DNA of 64,000 nucleotides. Source: Populus alba. Taxonomy: Eukaryota > Streptophyta > Magnoliopsida > Malpighiales > Salicaceae. Below, one piece after another: positions 46,381 through 59,629 of the stretch (position 1 is the first letter of the stretch; each line of letters begins with the position of its first letter). The translations under genes and the position numbers were made by a program. Below the pieces are notes generated by a model that worked only from the letters and a program-made list of their open reading frames with translations, searched no databases and had not been told where the DNA came from. Where the stretch lies: the NCBI RefSeq assembly GCF_005239225.2, contig NC_133288.1, forward strand, positions 16,932,169-16,996,168. Direction: 5' to 3'.

Positions 46381-47030
46381 GACATTTTGTCCACATTAAC
46401 TTTTATGGTTAGAATAGATTTTTGACACAAGGTATAACCGGTACACATGTATATCAGAAAGAACCTAGCTCATTTATTGCTCAGTCAAAATCGATGAAAA
46501 CCCTTGGTACTATAATATCAAGAACTTTTTGGAAAATAGGCATATCCCATAAAGGCATCTAAAATAGATAAGAAGACCTTGAGATGGATGGCAATGGATT
46601 TTTATCTTGATCATCCAGTAGGACTTTGTTGAGATGTTTGGATGAAGTTGAGGCCATAGACACATTATGGGAAGTCTATAAAGGAATTTGCTTAACCTAT
46701 GCTAGTGGACATATAATGGCTAGTTGAATTTGATTAGTGAAAAGAGGATAGCTGCAATCTATCATCATCGAGGATGGTCAAATCATATGATAAGAAGGTT
46801 CTACCTCGAGGATTCCATGAAGGAGATCTTATACTAAAGAAAATATAGCCTTTACCAGAAGAAGATCAAAGTAAATGAGTGCCAAACAATGAGGGCCCTT
46901 ATGTGGTAAAGAAAGAGTTCTCGAGAGGAGCTTTATTGTTATCTAGAATGGATGGAGAAGATCTAGTTAGACCTGTGAATGTTGACTCTAGAAAAAAATA
47001 CCATGCTTCCCGATCAATAAAATAAAGTTC
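46381..47030 (+). pseudogene. Residual integrase C-terminal region of the Tat-like element
   Basis: Only scraps remain. A stretch near 46795-46980 with LPREFHEGDLILKK-like and GPYVVKKEFSRGALLLS-like reading resembles the C-terminal end of gypsy integrase. The catalytic core between is missing. Confidence 0.5.
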
Positions 47031-47829
47031 GGCCATGAATTCTCTCTGTAAAGAACCTTTTCTTCACAAAGCATATGATCTCATAGCATTCAAAATCTTT
47101 TACTTCAATTAACTCTTTTACGCATGACTAAGGAATCATAATATGCTCAAGATGGCTTCATCAATTCCTAAATTGGAGAGAACCAAACCAAATCTAAACT
47201 TGACATGTTTTTGCATACCACACTGGGGGCAAGAAGCGCACGAAGCGCACATAGGGGTACATAGTGAACCAAAGACCAACATTAAGAGGTATCATCATGA
47301 AAACCTTTGAAACACCTTGATGGGAATTGTTTAAAACAAAATAAGTGATTGCATTAAAAGTTTCAGTTTGCATGAACAAAACCAGATTTTTTGAGTTTTC
47401 CTCTTAAAAATAATTTCTCAAAAATGGAAAAGGAAATTAAAACATCGGCAAACGTATAATACAAAGCAACATTCAATGGAGCAAGGAAGGGCCCCATAAG
47501 GAACTAGCGATCTCTTCACCAATCATAAGAAGGATAGGAAATATATAGCGTGGAGCATATTCCAGTCCAAGAGGATAGGTCGGGCAAACAAATGGAAACA
47601 GGAGCTCGAAGAAGGCTATAAGAAAAAGGGGAACCTATGTTTCCAAAAATAGGTAAAGAAAAACATGCATGCTATATTATCATAACACTAACCTAGCAAG
47701 AAAGGTGTGACGAAAGCCAAATAATTCAAAGTTTTTGGGAATCGTTGAGATACAGAATCTCATGTCAACAAAACTATAGAAAAGAATATGAATTGTGAAC
47801 CAGCATTGCTTCTTTTCTTGAGGTAAGAT
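47031..47829. other. Non-coding 3' region of the Tat-like element
   Basis: No coding motif and no clear repeat. Minor tandem sequence (AAGCGCACGAAGCGCACATA near 47234). Confidence 0.45.
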
Positions 47830-48655
47830 AATTTCTTTTGAAATTTAAAATGGGTAGGTTACCTAATATTGAGACCATAAAAAAAAAGAAAAAAAAAGTG
47901 TGGAGTTTTTCTATAATAATAATAATAAATGGATTTTTTCTTAAAAATTTAAGATGGTCTGGTCACTCAATATTGAAACCATTTTTTAGAAAAAACATGG
48001 AGTATTTCTAAAAATCTTAAGATGGGCAAGTCACCCGATATTGATGCCATTGTTTAGAAAAAGCGTGGATTTTTTCTAATTTTTTTTAAAATAGAAAGGT
48101 CATCCGATAGTGAGATCATTTCCTAGAAAAGCGTGGAGTTTTTCTAAAAAATATATAAATTAAAACGGGTAGGTCTTCAGACATTGAGACCCCTTTCTAA
48201 AATCCTTTTCACTTACTTTTAGGTAGATCACCCATCATAATGAGACCTTTATCTTCCATTTGGATAGGTCACCCATCATAATGAGACCATAATTTTTTCT
48301 AGGTAGGTCACCCATTAGAAGGAGACCATTCTTTATTTTTTTACTTGGGTAGGTCACCCATTATAATGAGGCCATTCTTCCTCCTAGGTAGGTCACCCAT
48401 AAGAATGAGATCACTCTTTCCTTTTTCTATTTGGGTAGGTCACCCATTAGAATGAGACCATTCTCTATCTTTTTTTTTTTTTTTTTACTTGGGTAGGTCA
48501 TCCATTATAATGAGGCCATTCTTCCCCTAGGTAGGTCACCCATAAAAATGAGACCACTCTTCCCTTTTTTCCCACTAGGGTAGGTCACCCATAACAATGA
48601 GACATCTTGCATTTGGGTAGGTCCCTTGTCATAATGAGACCACACACATATTTTT
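47830..48655 (+). repeat. Tandem repeat array, GGGTAGGTCACCCAT family
   Basis: Degenerate units of about 50-60 bases share GGTAGGTCACCCATxATAATGAGACCATT. The first units are more divergent (GGTCACTCAATATTGAAACC). The motif reappears at 49690-49860, after the second array. Confidence 0.75.
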
Positions 48656-48659
48656 GTAT

Positions 48660-49685
48660 TGGCTGGTTAAAGGAGATCGCCAGATGGGATCTCAGGTTAA
48701 CCCAACCACATAGAGTTTAGCTTTGGTTAAAGGGAATTGTCAGATGGGATTCCAGGTTAACCGAGCTACACACCAACTTTGCTTAAGATTAAAGGAGATA
48801 GCCAGATGGGATCTTAGGTTAACCCAACCACACATAGTTTAGCTTTGGTTAAAGGAAATTGCCAGATGGGATTTCAGGTTAACTAAGCTACACACCAACT
48901 TTGCTTAGGATTAAAGGAGATTGCCAGATGGGATCTCAGGTTAACCCAACCACATAGAGTTTTGCTTTGGTTAAAGGGAATTGCTAGATGGGATTTCAGA
49001 TTAACCGAGCTACATACCGACTTTGCCTAGGATCAAAGGAGATCACCACATGGGATCTTAGGCTAACCCAACTACACATAGATTTTAGCCTTGGTTAAAG
49101 GGAATCGTCAAATGGGATTTCAGGTTAACCAAACTATACACCGACTTTATTTAGGATTAAAGAAGATCGCCAGATGAGATCTTAGGTTAACCTAACCACA
49201 CAGAGTTTAGCTTTGGTTAATGGAAATTGCCAGATGAAATTTTAGATTAACCGAGCTACACACCGACTTTGCCTAGGATCAAAGGAGATCGTCACATGGG
49301 ATCTCAGGCTAACCCAACCACACATAGAGTTTAGCTTTGGTTAAATGAAATCGTCTGATGGAATTTCAGGTTAACCGAGCTACACATCGACTTTGCTTAA
49401 GATTAAAGGAGATCGCCAGATGAGATCTCAGGTTAACCCAATCACACAGAGTTTAGCTTTGGTTAAAGGGAATTGCCAGATGAGATTTCAGGTTAACCGA
49501 GTTACACACTGACTTTGCTTAGGATTAAAGGAGATCTCTATATGGGATCTCAGGCTAACCCAACTACATAGAGTTTAGCTTTGGTTAAAGGGAATCGCCA
49601 AATGGGATTTCAGGTTGACCGAGTTACACACCGACTTTGCTTTGGGTTAAAAAAGATCGCCAGATGGGATTTTAGGTTAACCCAA
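48660..49685 (+). repeat. Tandem array with a period of about 122 bp
   Basis: About eight and a half units. Each is a pair of related half-units: GGATTAAAGGAGATCGCCAG ... GGATCTCAGGTTAACCCAAC, then TTTGGTTAAAGGGAATTGCC ... GATTTCAGGTTAACCGAGC and CTACACACCGACTTTGC. Unit starts lie near 48663, 48785, 48909, 49030, 49155, 49271, 49391, 49512 and 49636. Confidence 0.85.
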
Positions 49686-49689
49686 TCAA

Positions 49690-49990
49690 AAGGGTAGGTC
49701 GCCCATGAAAATAGACCAGTGTGAGTATGTGGGTAGATTGCTCTTGAAAATAGACCAGGTTTAAGTGTGTGTAGGTAGGTCGCTCATGAGAATAGACAAA
49801 TTTATTTCTTTTTTAAAAAAAAAAGGGGTAGGTCACCTATGATAACAAGACCATTTTATTTAAAAAAGTGAAGTCCTTGGATGAGTGATCACTCAGCAAG
49901 AAATGAAAACTTTTTTTTTTCTTTGCAAGCTTACTATGCAAAATATTGAGAAGTTTTGCTTCGTAAACATTGTAAAGAGGGGGCATCTGT
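49690..49990 (+). other. Tail of the Tat-like internal region with polypurine tract
   Basis: Further GGTAGGTCGCCCATG units, then AAAGAGGGGGCATCTGT (49974-49990) directly before the TG of the right LTR, the expected plus-strand primer site. Confidence 0.65.
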
Positions 49991-51149
49991 TGTTACCCAA
50001 TTTTTTACCCATGTTTTGATAAATTTTCAAAAAAAATAAAAATAAAGGTTTACAAGTGGCGATAACATAGATCATCAGGGCTAATATTAATGAAGCAATA
50101 TGTCAAGAAGATAATTACTGAATCATATATAATTACTGCAATATAAAATACCATAGATATATGATTTGATTTGCGCTGGTTATGGAAGACAATCTCTACA
50201 ATATAGAATACCATGTATATAGGATTTGTTGGTGCTAATTATATAAGACAATCTCTGCAATAATTATTGCAATATTTTCTTGAATAGCACGTGTAGAGAT
50301 TTTCTATATAAGTGAACCTGCAACCATAATAAAAAGAGAGGAGAAAATTTACATAAGACTATTTTTAAAGAGAGAAATTAAGGGCAACTACAAAAAAACC
50401 TAAACCTAATATTTTCTCCAAGTCGAAACCAAGTTGCAGCCCCACCCTTAGCCTTTGATTTTTTTTTTTTCACACCGGTTGCCCCTTTCCTTTACAAAAA
50501 AATAGAGACCACCGTCCCACCCATTTTACACAGACCTTTCCTAACCTCTACTCCCTTATGCATTTCCCTCTCCAAGCCACAGTAGCACATCTTGCTCTCC
50601 CTCACGAGATCTCCCATCCCTTTCACCATAAACAAACCAGAGCTCCTCAATCTACTCCCAACCAACAGGTCCTCCCTTTCTCTTTCCCCTTTTTCCATGT
50701 TAGCATCACCCACAAACTCGCCGACCATGAGCCACGTCCCTCTGCCTTTGTAATCAGACCAGATTTTCCTCCTTTTACCCATAGCCCACCATCACCAAGC
50801 CTTCCCTCTCTGTGGCTCAGCCGTCCCCAGCTCTTCTCCATACACACTATGAACACCAACCTCTAGTGTTCCTTCTCTCCAGATCGCTCCGACCATAGCA
50901 GCTTCAGCGGCCACAGGCCCACGGTCTTCATCGTCAGCCACATTAATGCCTTTTTCATTTAGCACTCGCCAGACCTAATAGAAGCTTAGTCACCGGCGAC
51001 CCCTTAGTCTTGCTGCCATTTGAAATAAAGATGAATGTGAAAGAAAAAGAAAAGAACAAATCTGTAGAGAGGAAAGCTGATCTAAAACGGTGAAGAAGAG
51101 AAAGAAAAAAACAAAGAAAAAAAACTTCAAATCAACTGCTATTTGTGCG
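49991..51149 (+). repeat. Right LTR of the Tat-like element, first part
   Basis: Colinear with 41272-42430 of the left LTR. It is cut at 51149 by copy B and resumes at 61598. The last five bases, GTGCG (51145-51149), are the target-site duplication of copy B. Confidence 0.85.
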
Positions 51150-52881
51150 TGACACAACCAAAAGCTTGATGTCTTCTCCCAAGTGCAGGAGTGTCGAAGT
51201 AATAAATAACCCGGCAAGACCGGGGTCGAACCACAGAGAGGTTAATTGTATAAATTATAAATAACAACACAACAATAACAATAATAACGATAATAATAAC
51301 AATAGTAGTACTAGTAATAGTAATAATAATAATAATACTCAGTATGTGGTGTTGTTATACTTGAGAATGATCTAAAAGATCGGGTCACAGGTTTCCAGCC
51401 TATATACTGAGTTTATGAATAGATAATAATAATAATAATAACAACAACAACAACAATAATAATAATAATAAAGAAGAGAATGAAGAAATTAATAAGAACT
51501 TTGAGTTGAAAGATTAATGTAAGGATTAAACAACGATAAAAATAAATGTCAAGGTTAGAGGATCCACTAATGGTACTTCAAACAAGTATAGTATAAACTC
51601 TTATTACTCAATTGGAAACCACACATAAAGGAGGTTCCAATCAGATTATAAATTGTTAACATGATTACATTAGTTATCTTATTCGAATAAAGCTAATACT
51701 TGTAAATGTTGGGAGGCATTCATGATTATAACTTATGTTAACAACAAATCAAGTTCCTTTCATAGCTCAGGTGTCGGTTATACCATACAGTATGGGCTAT
51801 GGAAGTACCAAGTATTTGTTGTACCAAGTGTTATACAACATAAATCTAGATTAACCATTTAACAAGCAAAGTATTAAAAGTGAACAAGATAACAAATATA
51901 ATACATGTTAGTATCCAACGTTAAGGTCCATGTTAAGTTTATATTATACTTATTCTTACACCATTAGTGTACCCTTTTCACCTTGACATAATTAACTTAG
52001 CTAAACATAATGAAAGAAAGAAACATAGATGAACAAGATAAGAACATAAATGAGAAAGAAGTTAACTAAGTAAAGGAAAGGAAATTAAGTGCATAAACTT
52101 GATATTAATGAAAGCAAAACATAAGCAATACAAAGAGAGAAAGCAAGAGCATGATCTTGATCTGGAAACCAAGATGCCTCAATACATGGTAAGTGCCTCC
52201 TTTTATAGGCCAAAATTTGAAACTATTGATTTGTTAATTAATTGATGAGTGGGTGGCCACATCTTGACTTGGTGACAATCTTTATCTTCTTGTCTGAACA
52301 AGATGTCATTGCTAACATCATAATTTGCCCAGAATCCTTAGGAATGTTCTAGGAAATTGTCTCAGGTTTCCAACAAAAAATAGATGAGGTCATTTGGACT
52401 TCTAGAACTCAAGATATGGGCTGAACACTAAATAGTGTCTGGGCTGCAGGACAGCTTCGGACTTCTTCGTTGTTCCTTCAGTTTGGACTTCAAAACGGCC
52501 TTTTTAAATCTTGGGCTCTGCATGAAAGTTGTAGGCCTTTGTCTTACCTTTCCATCCATATAAAATGAACCTAAATCCGAGATCTAGAGCTCCAGATATG
52601 ATCCAATTACCGAGCAATGTTCCGGTTTGGACTGCACCGGCATCTCTTTTCTAAGTTTGGCCATCTCTTTGTCCTTTCACTTTCAATACTTAAACTCATC
52701 AATCAATCCTTTTATTTATGTGATAGGCCTGCATTTAAGATAAGCATTTACCATAAATTAAGGTATCTTATAGTATCAAACTTGTTATATAAAACATGCT
52801 TTAGTTAAGAAGTTATTGATACTTCAAGTGCAAAATGATGATATAAAACCTTGATAAACATGCACTTTTAAGTACTAATCA
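51150..52881 (-). repeat. 3' LTR of copy B
   Basis: 1732 bp. Inverted copy of the copy A LTR (TGACAC...AATCA as read on the + strand), with the TATA box complement near 52203-52209. Confidence 0.92.
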
Positions 52882-54092
52882 CATCCCCCAACCAGCTTAT
52901 TACTAGTCCCTAGTAATCTAAAGTGTTAAAATAGAGAAACAATTTGCAAGTATCACAAAGCAAGGCATTCATCATTCAACTTCTATTAATCTATCCAAAT
53001 AAACAAACTCTCATTAAATTTATATTACTGCTTCATACTTCTTAAACAAGATATTAATAAACCTTCTTTTTATGTGCTCAATATATGAAAACATAGATGA
53101 TGGGGCTTTTGTTGGAAGAAAACAATATTATGTTCAAATGTTTAAGGTGAACTTCCTTGGGTTGGGATTATTATTATTATTACTTTTTTTTTATTCTCTT
53201 TTATTTATTTATTTATTTATATACACATACAACTTAAAACACAATGTATCTTTAACCCATGTAACGAGTTTTAGGCTAATGACTCCCAAACCAGTTGGTC
53301 TTAGGGCATTAGGTGTTGAGACACCCCTACGAGCTTAACAACTCGGGTTGCAGATACTGATACATAGATAGTGCAATGTTTGATTCCCTTAAGCTTTTCT
53401 CCTTAACCCATGTAACAAGCTTTAGGCCAATAGCTCCCAAGTCAGTTGACTTTAGGGTATTAGGTGTTAAAACACCCCTTCGGGCTTAATTGCTTAGGTT
53501 AGGGAGGCTACAAAACCAAACTTATCTATGTTTTTATTATCATCATTTTTTTTAATTTTTTTTTTTGCAAATTATATACTATCCCTTACCCTTAGTTGTT
53601 ACCTTCAACAAAAGAACATAAATAATGTAATAATCCAATGTGCAACCCAAAATCATATGTTAAAGTGTGTGTGAAAATGTAGGTTTAATAATACTTGTTA
53701 AATGAGTATAGGAGCAGAATGAAGTGATAACAATGCGAGAGTTTGTAAACCTAAATATTTCAAGAAGTATTCTAATAGGCCTTGTTATGAATAGTGCGTC
53801 TCAAGAATAATTCCTCTTTACTCTGCCATCCTAGTAATAACAGTTTTGCCAAATGATTTTTAAAAAACAAAAACAGTTAGTTGGTTAGTTTTTTTTTTTT
53901 AAAAAAAAACTACTACCCTGTCCCCCCAACCAAAATGAGACATTGTCCTCAATGTCCTAAGGTAGAAAGATAGAGTATAGAAGACATCACCTGAAACAGC
54001 GAACAATGACAAACCTGAAACACACTTAAACAAATATAAGAAGTAACAAAACAAAATAATATGCTATTAATAAAACCAAAAGACACAAGGTT
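52882..54092 (-). other. 3' region of copy B with polypurine tract and hairpin repeats
   Basis: Begins with the complement of the polypurine tract (CATCCCCCAACC at 52882-52893). It contains the same two hairpin repeats as copy A (near 53310-53330 and 53460-53480) and the second G-rich tract (CCCCCCAACC near 53923). Confidence 0.7.
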
Positions 54093-54745
54093 TCACAGAT
54101 GAAGGCTCAAATCTAATCTAAGCTTTTTACGGCTTTCCTTAGCTGACCAATCTAGGCGACTCATGCAAGGATCAATGACAGGGATGAAAGATTGTAGTTG
54201 GTCAATCAATTGTTCAGCAGTAGCAGCAGAGATTATGATTTGTCGTGCTGAAGATGTTAGAAATTCCTGTTCCACAGCTTGATCAAGGAAAGACAACAAC
54301 TTATCATAAAAACCATTAACATTTAACAAACCTATAGGTTTATGGTGAATGTGCAGTTGGGCCCAAGATGAAATATGAAAGATCTCTTCCAATGTGCCTA
54401 GACCACCTGGTAAGGCAATGAAGGCATCAACATGGCTAAACATGGAATTCAGTCGATCAGACATTGTTAGGACCTGTAATTCATCTCCAATTGTTTTTCC
54501 AATGATGTCTCCATTTGCTAAAGCTTTGGGGACAACCCCCAAAACTTGACTGCCTCCTAAAAATGCAGCCATTGACACACCTCCCATTAACCCAAGGCTG
54601 CCTCCCCCATACACTAAATGAATATTTCTCTCAGCTAGTACCCGACCAAGATGATTTGCTGATTCTAAAACTCTTTTTCTTTCCCAGGGCTGGATCCACC
54701 AAAAACACAAATATTTCTTATGTGATGACTTGAGGAACCTGCCAT
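54093..54745 (-). pseudogene. LOG-like cytokinin-activating enzyme carried by copy B, frameshifted
   Basis: Counterpart of 31275-31928 in copy A, 653 nt against 654. A single T is missing near 54667, shifting the frame at about codon 27. Downstream the frame is open to the same C-terminus, with VYGGGSLGLMGGVS and ALPGGLGTLEE intact. Arg is CGA at the position where copy A has TGA. The ATG is at 54743-54745. The lesion differs from that of copy A, so the two copies were inactivated independently, and their common ancestor probably had an open LOG frame. Confidence 0.9.
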
Positions 54746-54889
54746 TTCTACACACTTCTATATTTGATGAATGTATGGGATGAGTAGAAATGAAGGGAAG
54801 GAAGAGAAGAATTTATAGATGAAAAAGTGAAAATGCAATCATACCACCTATATGTAGGCCAGCTGTAGTCTCACATTCTCTTTATTTAT

Positions 54890-55460
54890 TTATTTATTTT
54901 GACAAAGCATGTATGTACAGGTAGTTGTGATTGTGGCTCACATCTTCCCTTGGTTTTACGTCCAAGAACGGCTTAAACGCCCTCTATGGGTCGGGGATAG
55001 GCTTCCCATCCAGTTTTCTTAAAAACTGGCAAGCATGGTCTTTTTTAGTCAGATTCCCAAGACTAAGTTGATCATGTTCTTTATGGAATTGTGGCCATAA
55101 ATCATGAATTACACGATGCACATCTCCACTAGGATGCGTCTCAAGGGTCAACAAAAGATTATCTAAAGACCCCTTACTCAGGCCATCCTTAATGAATTGT
55201 ATTTTATCTTCACGGTTTACAGATACCATTCCTAAAGAACGACATGTCGCATTACAAGTCCATCTGGCACATCTGTGACAGACTTTCAGTCGTTTTGCAC
55301 GACGTTTCTTTGCAAAAGTGCTTTTACCTGTTCCAGGCATGTGTGAAATGAAAGAATTGGAGGACTCACCTGATAATCGGACCTTTGCTTCAATCAGCCA
55401 ACAAATATCTTCAGGAATTCCATGGTTCATTAACAACCTCAATCTTTCACACCTCATTGT
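54890..55460 (-). pseudogene. ORF-X of copy B, 5' end deleted
   Basis: Counterpart of ORF-X in copy A. The first 27 or so codons are lost in the integrase deletion, and the frame now begins inside the joined sequence. The basic run and the CHRC...C...C cysteines are fully conserved (near 55258-55330). A TAG after KPIPDP (near 54984) replaces the tyrosine codon of copy A and removes the last 25 or so codons. A fused frame from an ATG at 55517 reads through the junction, but its first 20 residues are out-of-frame pol sequence. Confidence 0.75.
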
Positions 55461-58400
55461 CAGGAATGCATCTTTGAAATATTTGATCAGGACAATATTT
55501 GAATAAATAAGGGTCATCCCAATAAAAGTTCTTCACTTCATTCAAGAACTTTCTTTTGTCTTAGGTACTCCAATGAGCTGGCAATTGTCCTGAAACAAGA
55601 AAATTAACAATATTAGCAAACCAAGGCATCATAGAAACGGAAAATAAAGATTCATCGGGAAAGTAGTCATCAATTGGTTTGATGTCAGATTTCAAATTTG
55701 TTGTCAATCTTGACAAATGATCTGCAACAACATTTTCGGTGCCTTTCTTGTCTTTGATTGTGATATCAAATTCTTGAAGTAACAAAATCCATCGCACCAA
55801 TCTAGCCTTATAATCTTTCTTAGAAAGAAGATATTTCAATGTTGCATGATCACTAAAAACAACAACAGGTGAGCCAACAAGATAAGATCTGAATTTATCA
55901 CAAGCAAATACTACTGCAAGTAATTCTTTTTCAGTGGTGGTGTAATTCATTTGAGCACTCTTTAAAGTTTTACTTGCATAGTAAATCACATAAGGTTTCT
56001 TATCTTTTCTTTGTCCCAAGACAGCACCCACGACATAATCACTAGCGTCACATATTATTTCAAAAGGTAATGACCAATCAAGAGGTTCAATGATAGGAGC
56101 AGAAGTAAGCAAGTTTTTAAGTTTAACAAAGGCTTCTTCACAATGTTCAGTCCATTCAAAAATATTATCCTTTGTTAGAAGGTTACTCAAGGGCTTAGAT
56201 ATTACACTAAAATATTTGATGAACCTTCTGTAAAAACCAGCATGTCCTAAGAATGATCTAACATCTTTAACAGATTTTGGTGTTGGTAAGTTGGTAATTA
56301 ACTCGATTTTAGATTTGTCAACCTCAATTCCTTTCGATGAAACAATGTGACCAAGTACAATGTCGTTTGTTACCATAAAGTGATATTTTTCCCAATTCAG
56401 TACAAGATTCTTTTCTTCACACCTGCTCAAAACCTTTTCTAAGTTAGTCAAACAATCATCAAATGAATCACCAAAAACAGAAAAATCATCCATAAAAATT
56501 TCAAGAAAACGTTCAACCATATCACTGAATATGCTAAGCATGCATCTTTGAAACGTGGCTGGTGCATTACATAATCCAAAAGGCATCCTTCGATATGCAA
56601 AAGTACCAAATGGACATGTGAAAGAAGTCTTCTCTTGATCTTCCAATGTAATTTCAATTTGATTGTAACCTGAATAACCATCTAGGAAACAGTAAAATTC
56701 ATGACCTGCAACTCTTTCTAGGATTTGGTCCATGAAAGGTAAAGGGAAATGATCTTTTCTAGTCATTGAATTAAGTTTCCTATAGTCAATGCACATGCGC
56801 CAACCAGTAATAATCCTAGTTGGAATTAACTCATTTTTCTCATTTGTTATCACAGTGACTCCAGACTTTTTGGGTACAACTTGTGTAGAACTTACCCATT
56901 TGCTGTCAGAAATAGGATAAATGATTCCATTATCTAGAAACTTAATGACTTCATTTTTCACTACTCTTTCATATTAGGATTAAGCCTTCGTTGCATTTCT
57001 CTAGAGGGTTTAGCATTTTCCTCCAAATAAATCCTGTGTGTGCAAATCAAAGGGCTAATTCCTTTTATGTCAGTTATGGTCCATCCTAATGCATTTTTAT
57101 GCATTTTCAGAGTCTGTAATAACTTACCTTCTTGATGTGCATTAAGTTTGGAAGACATTATTACCGGAAAAGTTTCATTTTCTCCTAAATATGAGTATTT
57201 GAGATTAAATGGTAACGGCTTCAATTCAGGTTTTGGTGGTTGAACACTTGAAGGTATGGGCTCAATTGATCGTGGTGGCAATTCTTTAATTTGTGGTCTC
57301 CAATTGCATGCCTTTGATTCCTGAAAGTAGACCATTTGCAAATCATCAGATTCATCAATCTCAGTTGCACTAGAAGTGGTTTGAAATTGATCATGAACTA
57401 ATTTTTCAATAAATTCCACTTTCTGTAAATCATTATCATCTCCAGGTTGCTTGTAAATGTTGAAAATATTCATCTCCAATGTCATGTTTCCAAATGATAG
57501 CTTCATCAGTCCATTCCTACAATTAATCAATGCATTAGAAGTGGCAAGAAATGGACGTCCTAAAATGACAGGAATTGAATTACATGCTTCAACAAGTTGT
57601 GTATCCAAGACAACAAAATCTATTCCTCAACTATTCCTCTAGGCACTTTTACAGATCTATCGGCAAGTAAAAGGGTAAATGAATTTATCAACTTGTACTA
57701 ACACATCCTCAACTATTCCTCTAGGCACTTTTACAGATCTATCGGCAAGTAAAAGAGTTACAGAGGTTGGTTTTAACTCACCTAGATTGAGACTTTGAAA
57801 GACTGAATATGGAAGTAAATTCACATTAGCTCCAAGATCAAGTAAGGCTTTTTCAATTTTATGTTCTCCAATAAAGCAAGAAATTGTAGGACAACCAGGG
57901 TCTTTATATTTCAAAGCATTATTGTTTTGAAGAATAACACTTACTTGTTCGGCTAAAAAGGCTTTCTTTTTCACATTCAGTTTTCTCTTCACAGTGCATA
58001 TATCTTTCAAAAATTTAGCATAGGAAGGAACTTGTTAATAGCATCCAACAAAGGTATATTGATCCTTACCTGTTTGAAAGTTTCAAAGATTTCAGAGTTG
58101 TGATTGACTTTCCTTTGTTTGGTCATGGCATGAGGAAATGGAAGTGCTGGCGGGGAATCAACCTTCTCTTTGCAATGTTCAGGTTCAACCCATTCCTTAC
58201 CCTCAGAGATAGACTTATCATCTTTCTCACAAGGTTCAAGAATGGGTTTTTCAATAACCTTACCACTACGAAGAGTGATGATTGATTTGACTTGATCCAT
58301 GTGTTGGCTTCCAGAACTACTCGCATTTGCATTGTATTGCCCTTTTGGATTTTGCTGTGGTTGAGATGGAAACTTACCTTTCTCTTGGAAACTGAGAGCA

Positions 58401-59629
58401 GATGTTAATTTTGCAAGAGCATCTTTAAAATCTGTCATGCTTTGAGCAAGTTGAGTGTTGATTGTCTCCTGCTTTTCAATGAATGCATGCAATGTTTCCT
58501 TAAAATTTCTTCTAGGAGGTGGAGCATAAGGAGGTGCATATCCATGAGAATTTTGAAAATTATGGTGTGTTTGAAACGGTGGTTGTGAAGTTTGTGCATT
58601 GTTGCTATCACTCTTCCAACTGAAATTTGGGTGATTTCTCCAACCAGGGTTATACGTTTGGGAGTATGGGTTATGGTTGGGTCTTTGGAAACTGTTTAAA
58701 GCATGGGCTTGTTCATGGAGGCATTCCTTAAAAGAAGGCAAAGTTGGACAATCATTTGTTGAATGTTCATTGGTTTCACAGATTTGACACACAATGTTTT
58801 GAATAGATTTGAATTGGCCACTTTTTTTCAATTCAAGTGCTTCGACTTTTCTAGCTAAAGATGCAAACTTGGCTTGGAGGTCATGATCTTCCCTAAGGTT
58901 GTGCATACCTCCACTAGATGTATGAGGTTGAGTTTTACTTGGTGCCTCATAAGTACCTGTGGTGTCCCAATTTTGAGCATTTTCGGCTAGCAAGTCTAGG
59001 TACTCCATTGCTTCATTAGGGTCTTTATCTTCGAAGGTTCCATTGCACATCAATTCAATCATTTGCCTATCTCTAGGTGTTAAACCTTCATAAAAATGTG
59101 AAACCAATCTCCATGTTTCAAAACCATGATGAGGGCAAGTATTAAGCAAATCTCGATACTTATCCCAACATTGGTAAAATGTTTCTCCTGGTTTTTGAGT
59201 GAAAGTGATAATTTGTTTTTTGAAAGAGTTTGTTCTGTGAGATGGAAAAAACTTCTTTAAAAATTATTGTTGCATTTCATCCCAAGCACGAATGGATCCT
59301 GGTCTCAAATTTTATAGCCATGTTTTAGCTTTATCTTTTAATGAAAAAGAAAAAAGCTTTAATCGAATGGTGTTCATGCTACAATTTGAGTCATTATAGG
59401 TATTACAGACCTCCTCAAGTTCCCTTAAATGCAAGTATGGATTTTCTAGGTCTAAACCGTGAAAAGAAGGTAAAAGTTGAATATTGCCTGGCTTAAAATT
59501 AAAATGAGATGCATCAGGAGGGAAAACTATGCATGAGGGTGCACTTGTTCTTGTGGGATTCATGTGGTCTCTAAGTGTTCTCATACGGTTATTCTCATTA
59601 TGAAGCGATTGATTATCTTCTTCGGCCAT
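55461..59629 (-). pseudogene. gag-pol of copy B, integrase missing
   Basis: Gag starts at ATG 59629, with an upstream in-frame ATG at 59695 as in copy A. The zinc knuckle CQICETNEHSTNDC is near 58780. The protease has LLDLGANVNLLPYSVF near 57820, with the family Ser/Thr-Gly context changed. RT and RNase H run from 56961 to about 55730, with an intact [14 protein letters not shown] and [14 protein letters not shown]. Stops at about 59311, 59260 and 55561 are CAA-to-TAA changes relative to copy A. Single-base deletions near 58034 and 56975 shift the frame. The integrase is deleted: after [15 protein letters not shown] and DQIFQRCIPDN-like sequence the DNA jumps into ORF-X. Confidence 0.9.
57600..57765 (-). 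repeat. Local tandem duplication in the copy B protease region
   Basis: About 48 bases beginning CCTCAACTATTCCTCTAGGC occur at about 57627-57672 and again at about 57712-57758. Copy A has this segment once. The duplication interrupts the protease-RT linker. Confidence 0.75.

Noticed and set aside
48660..49685. Regularly spaced repeats reminiscent of a CRISPR array
   Set aside because: Units are contiguous 122-bp tandem repeats without unique spacers, inside a plant retrotransposon.
54984..55517. Copy B ORF-X as an intact gene starting at 55517
   Set aside because: The first residues are out-of-frame pol sequence created by the deletion junction, and the C-terminus is cut by a new stop.
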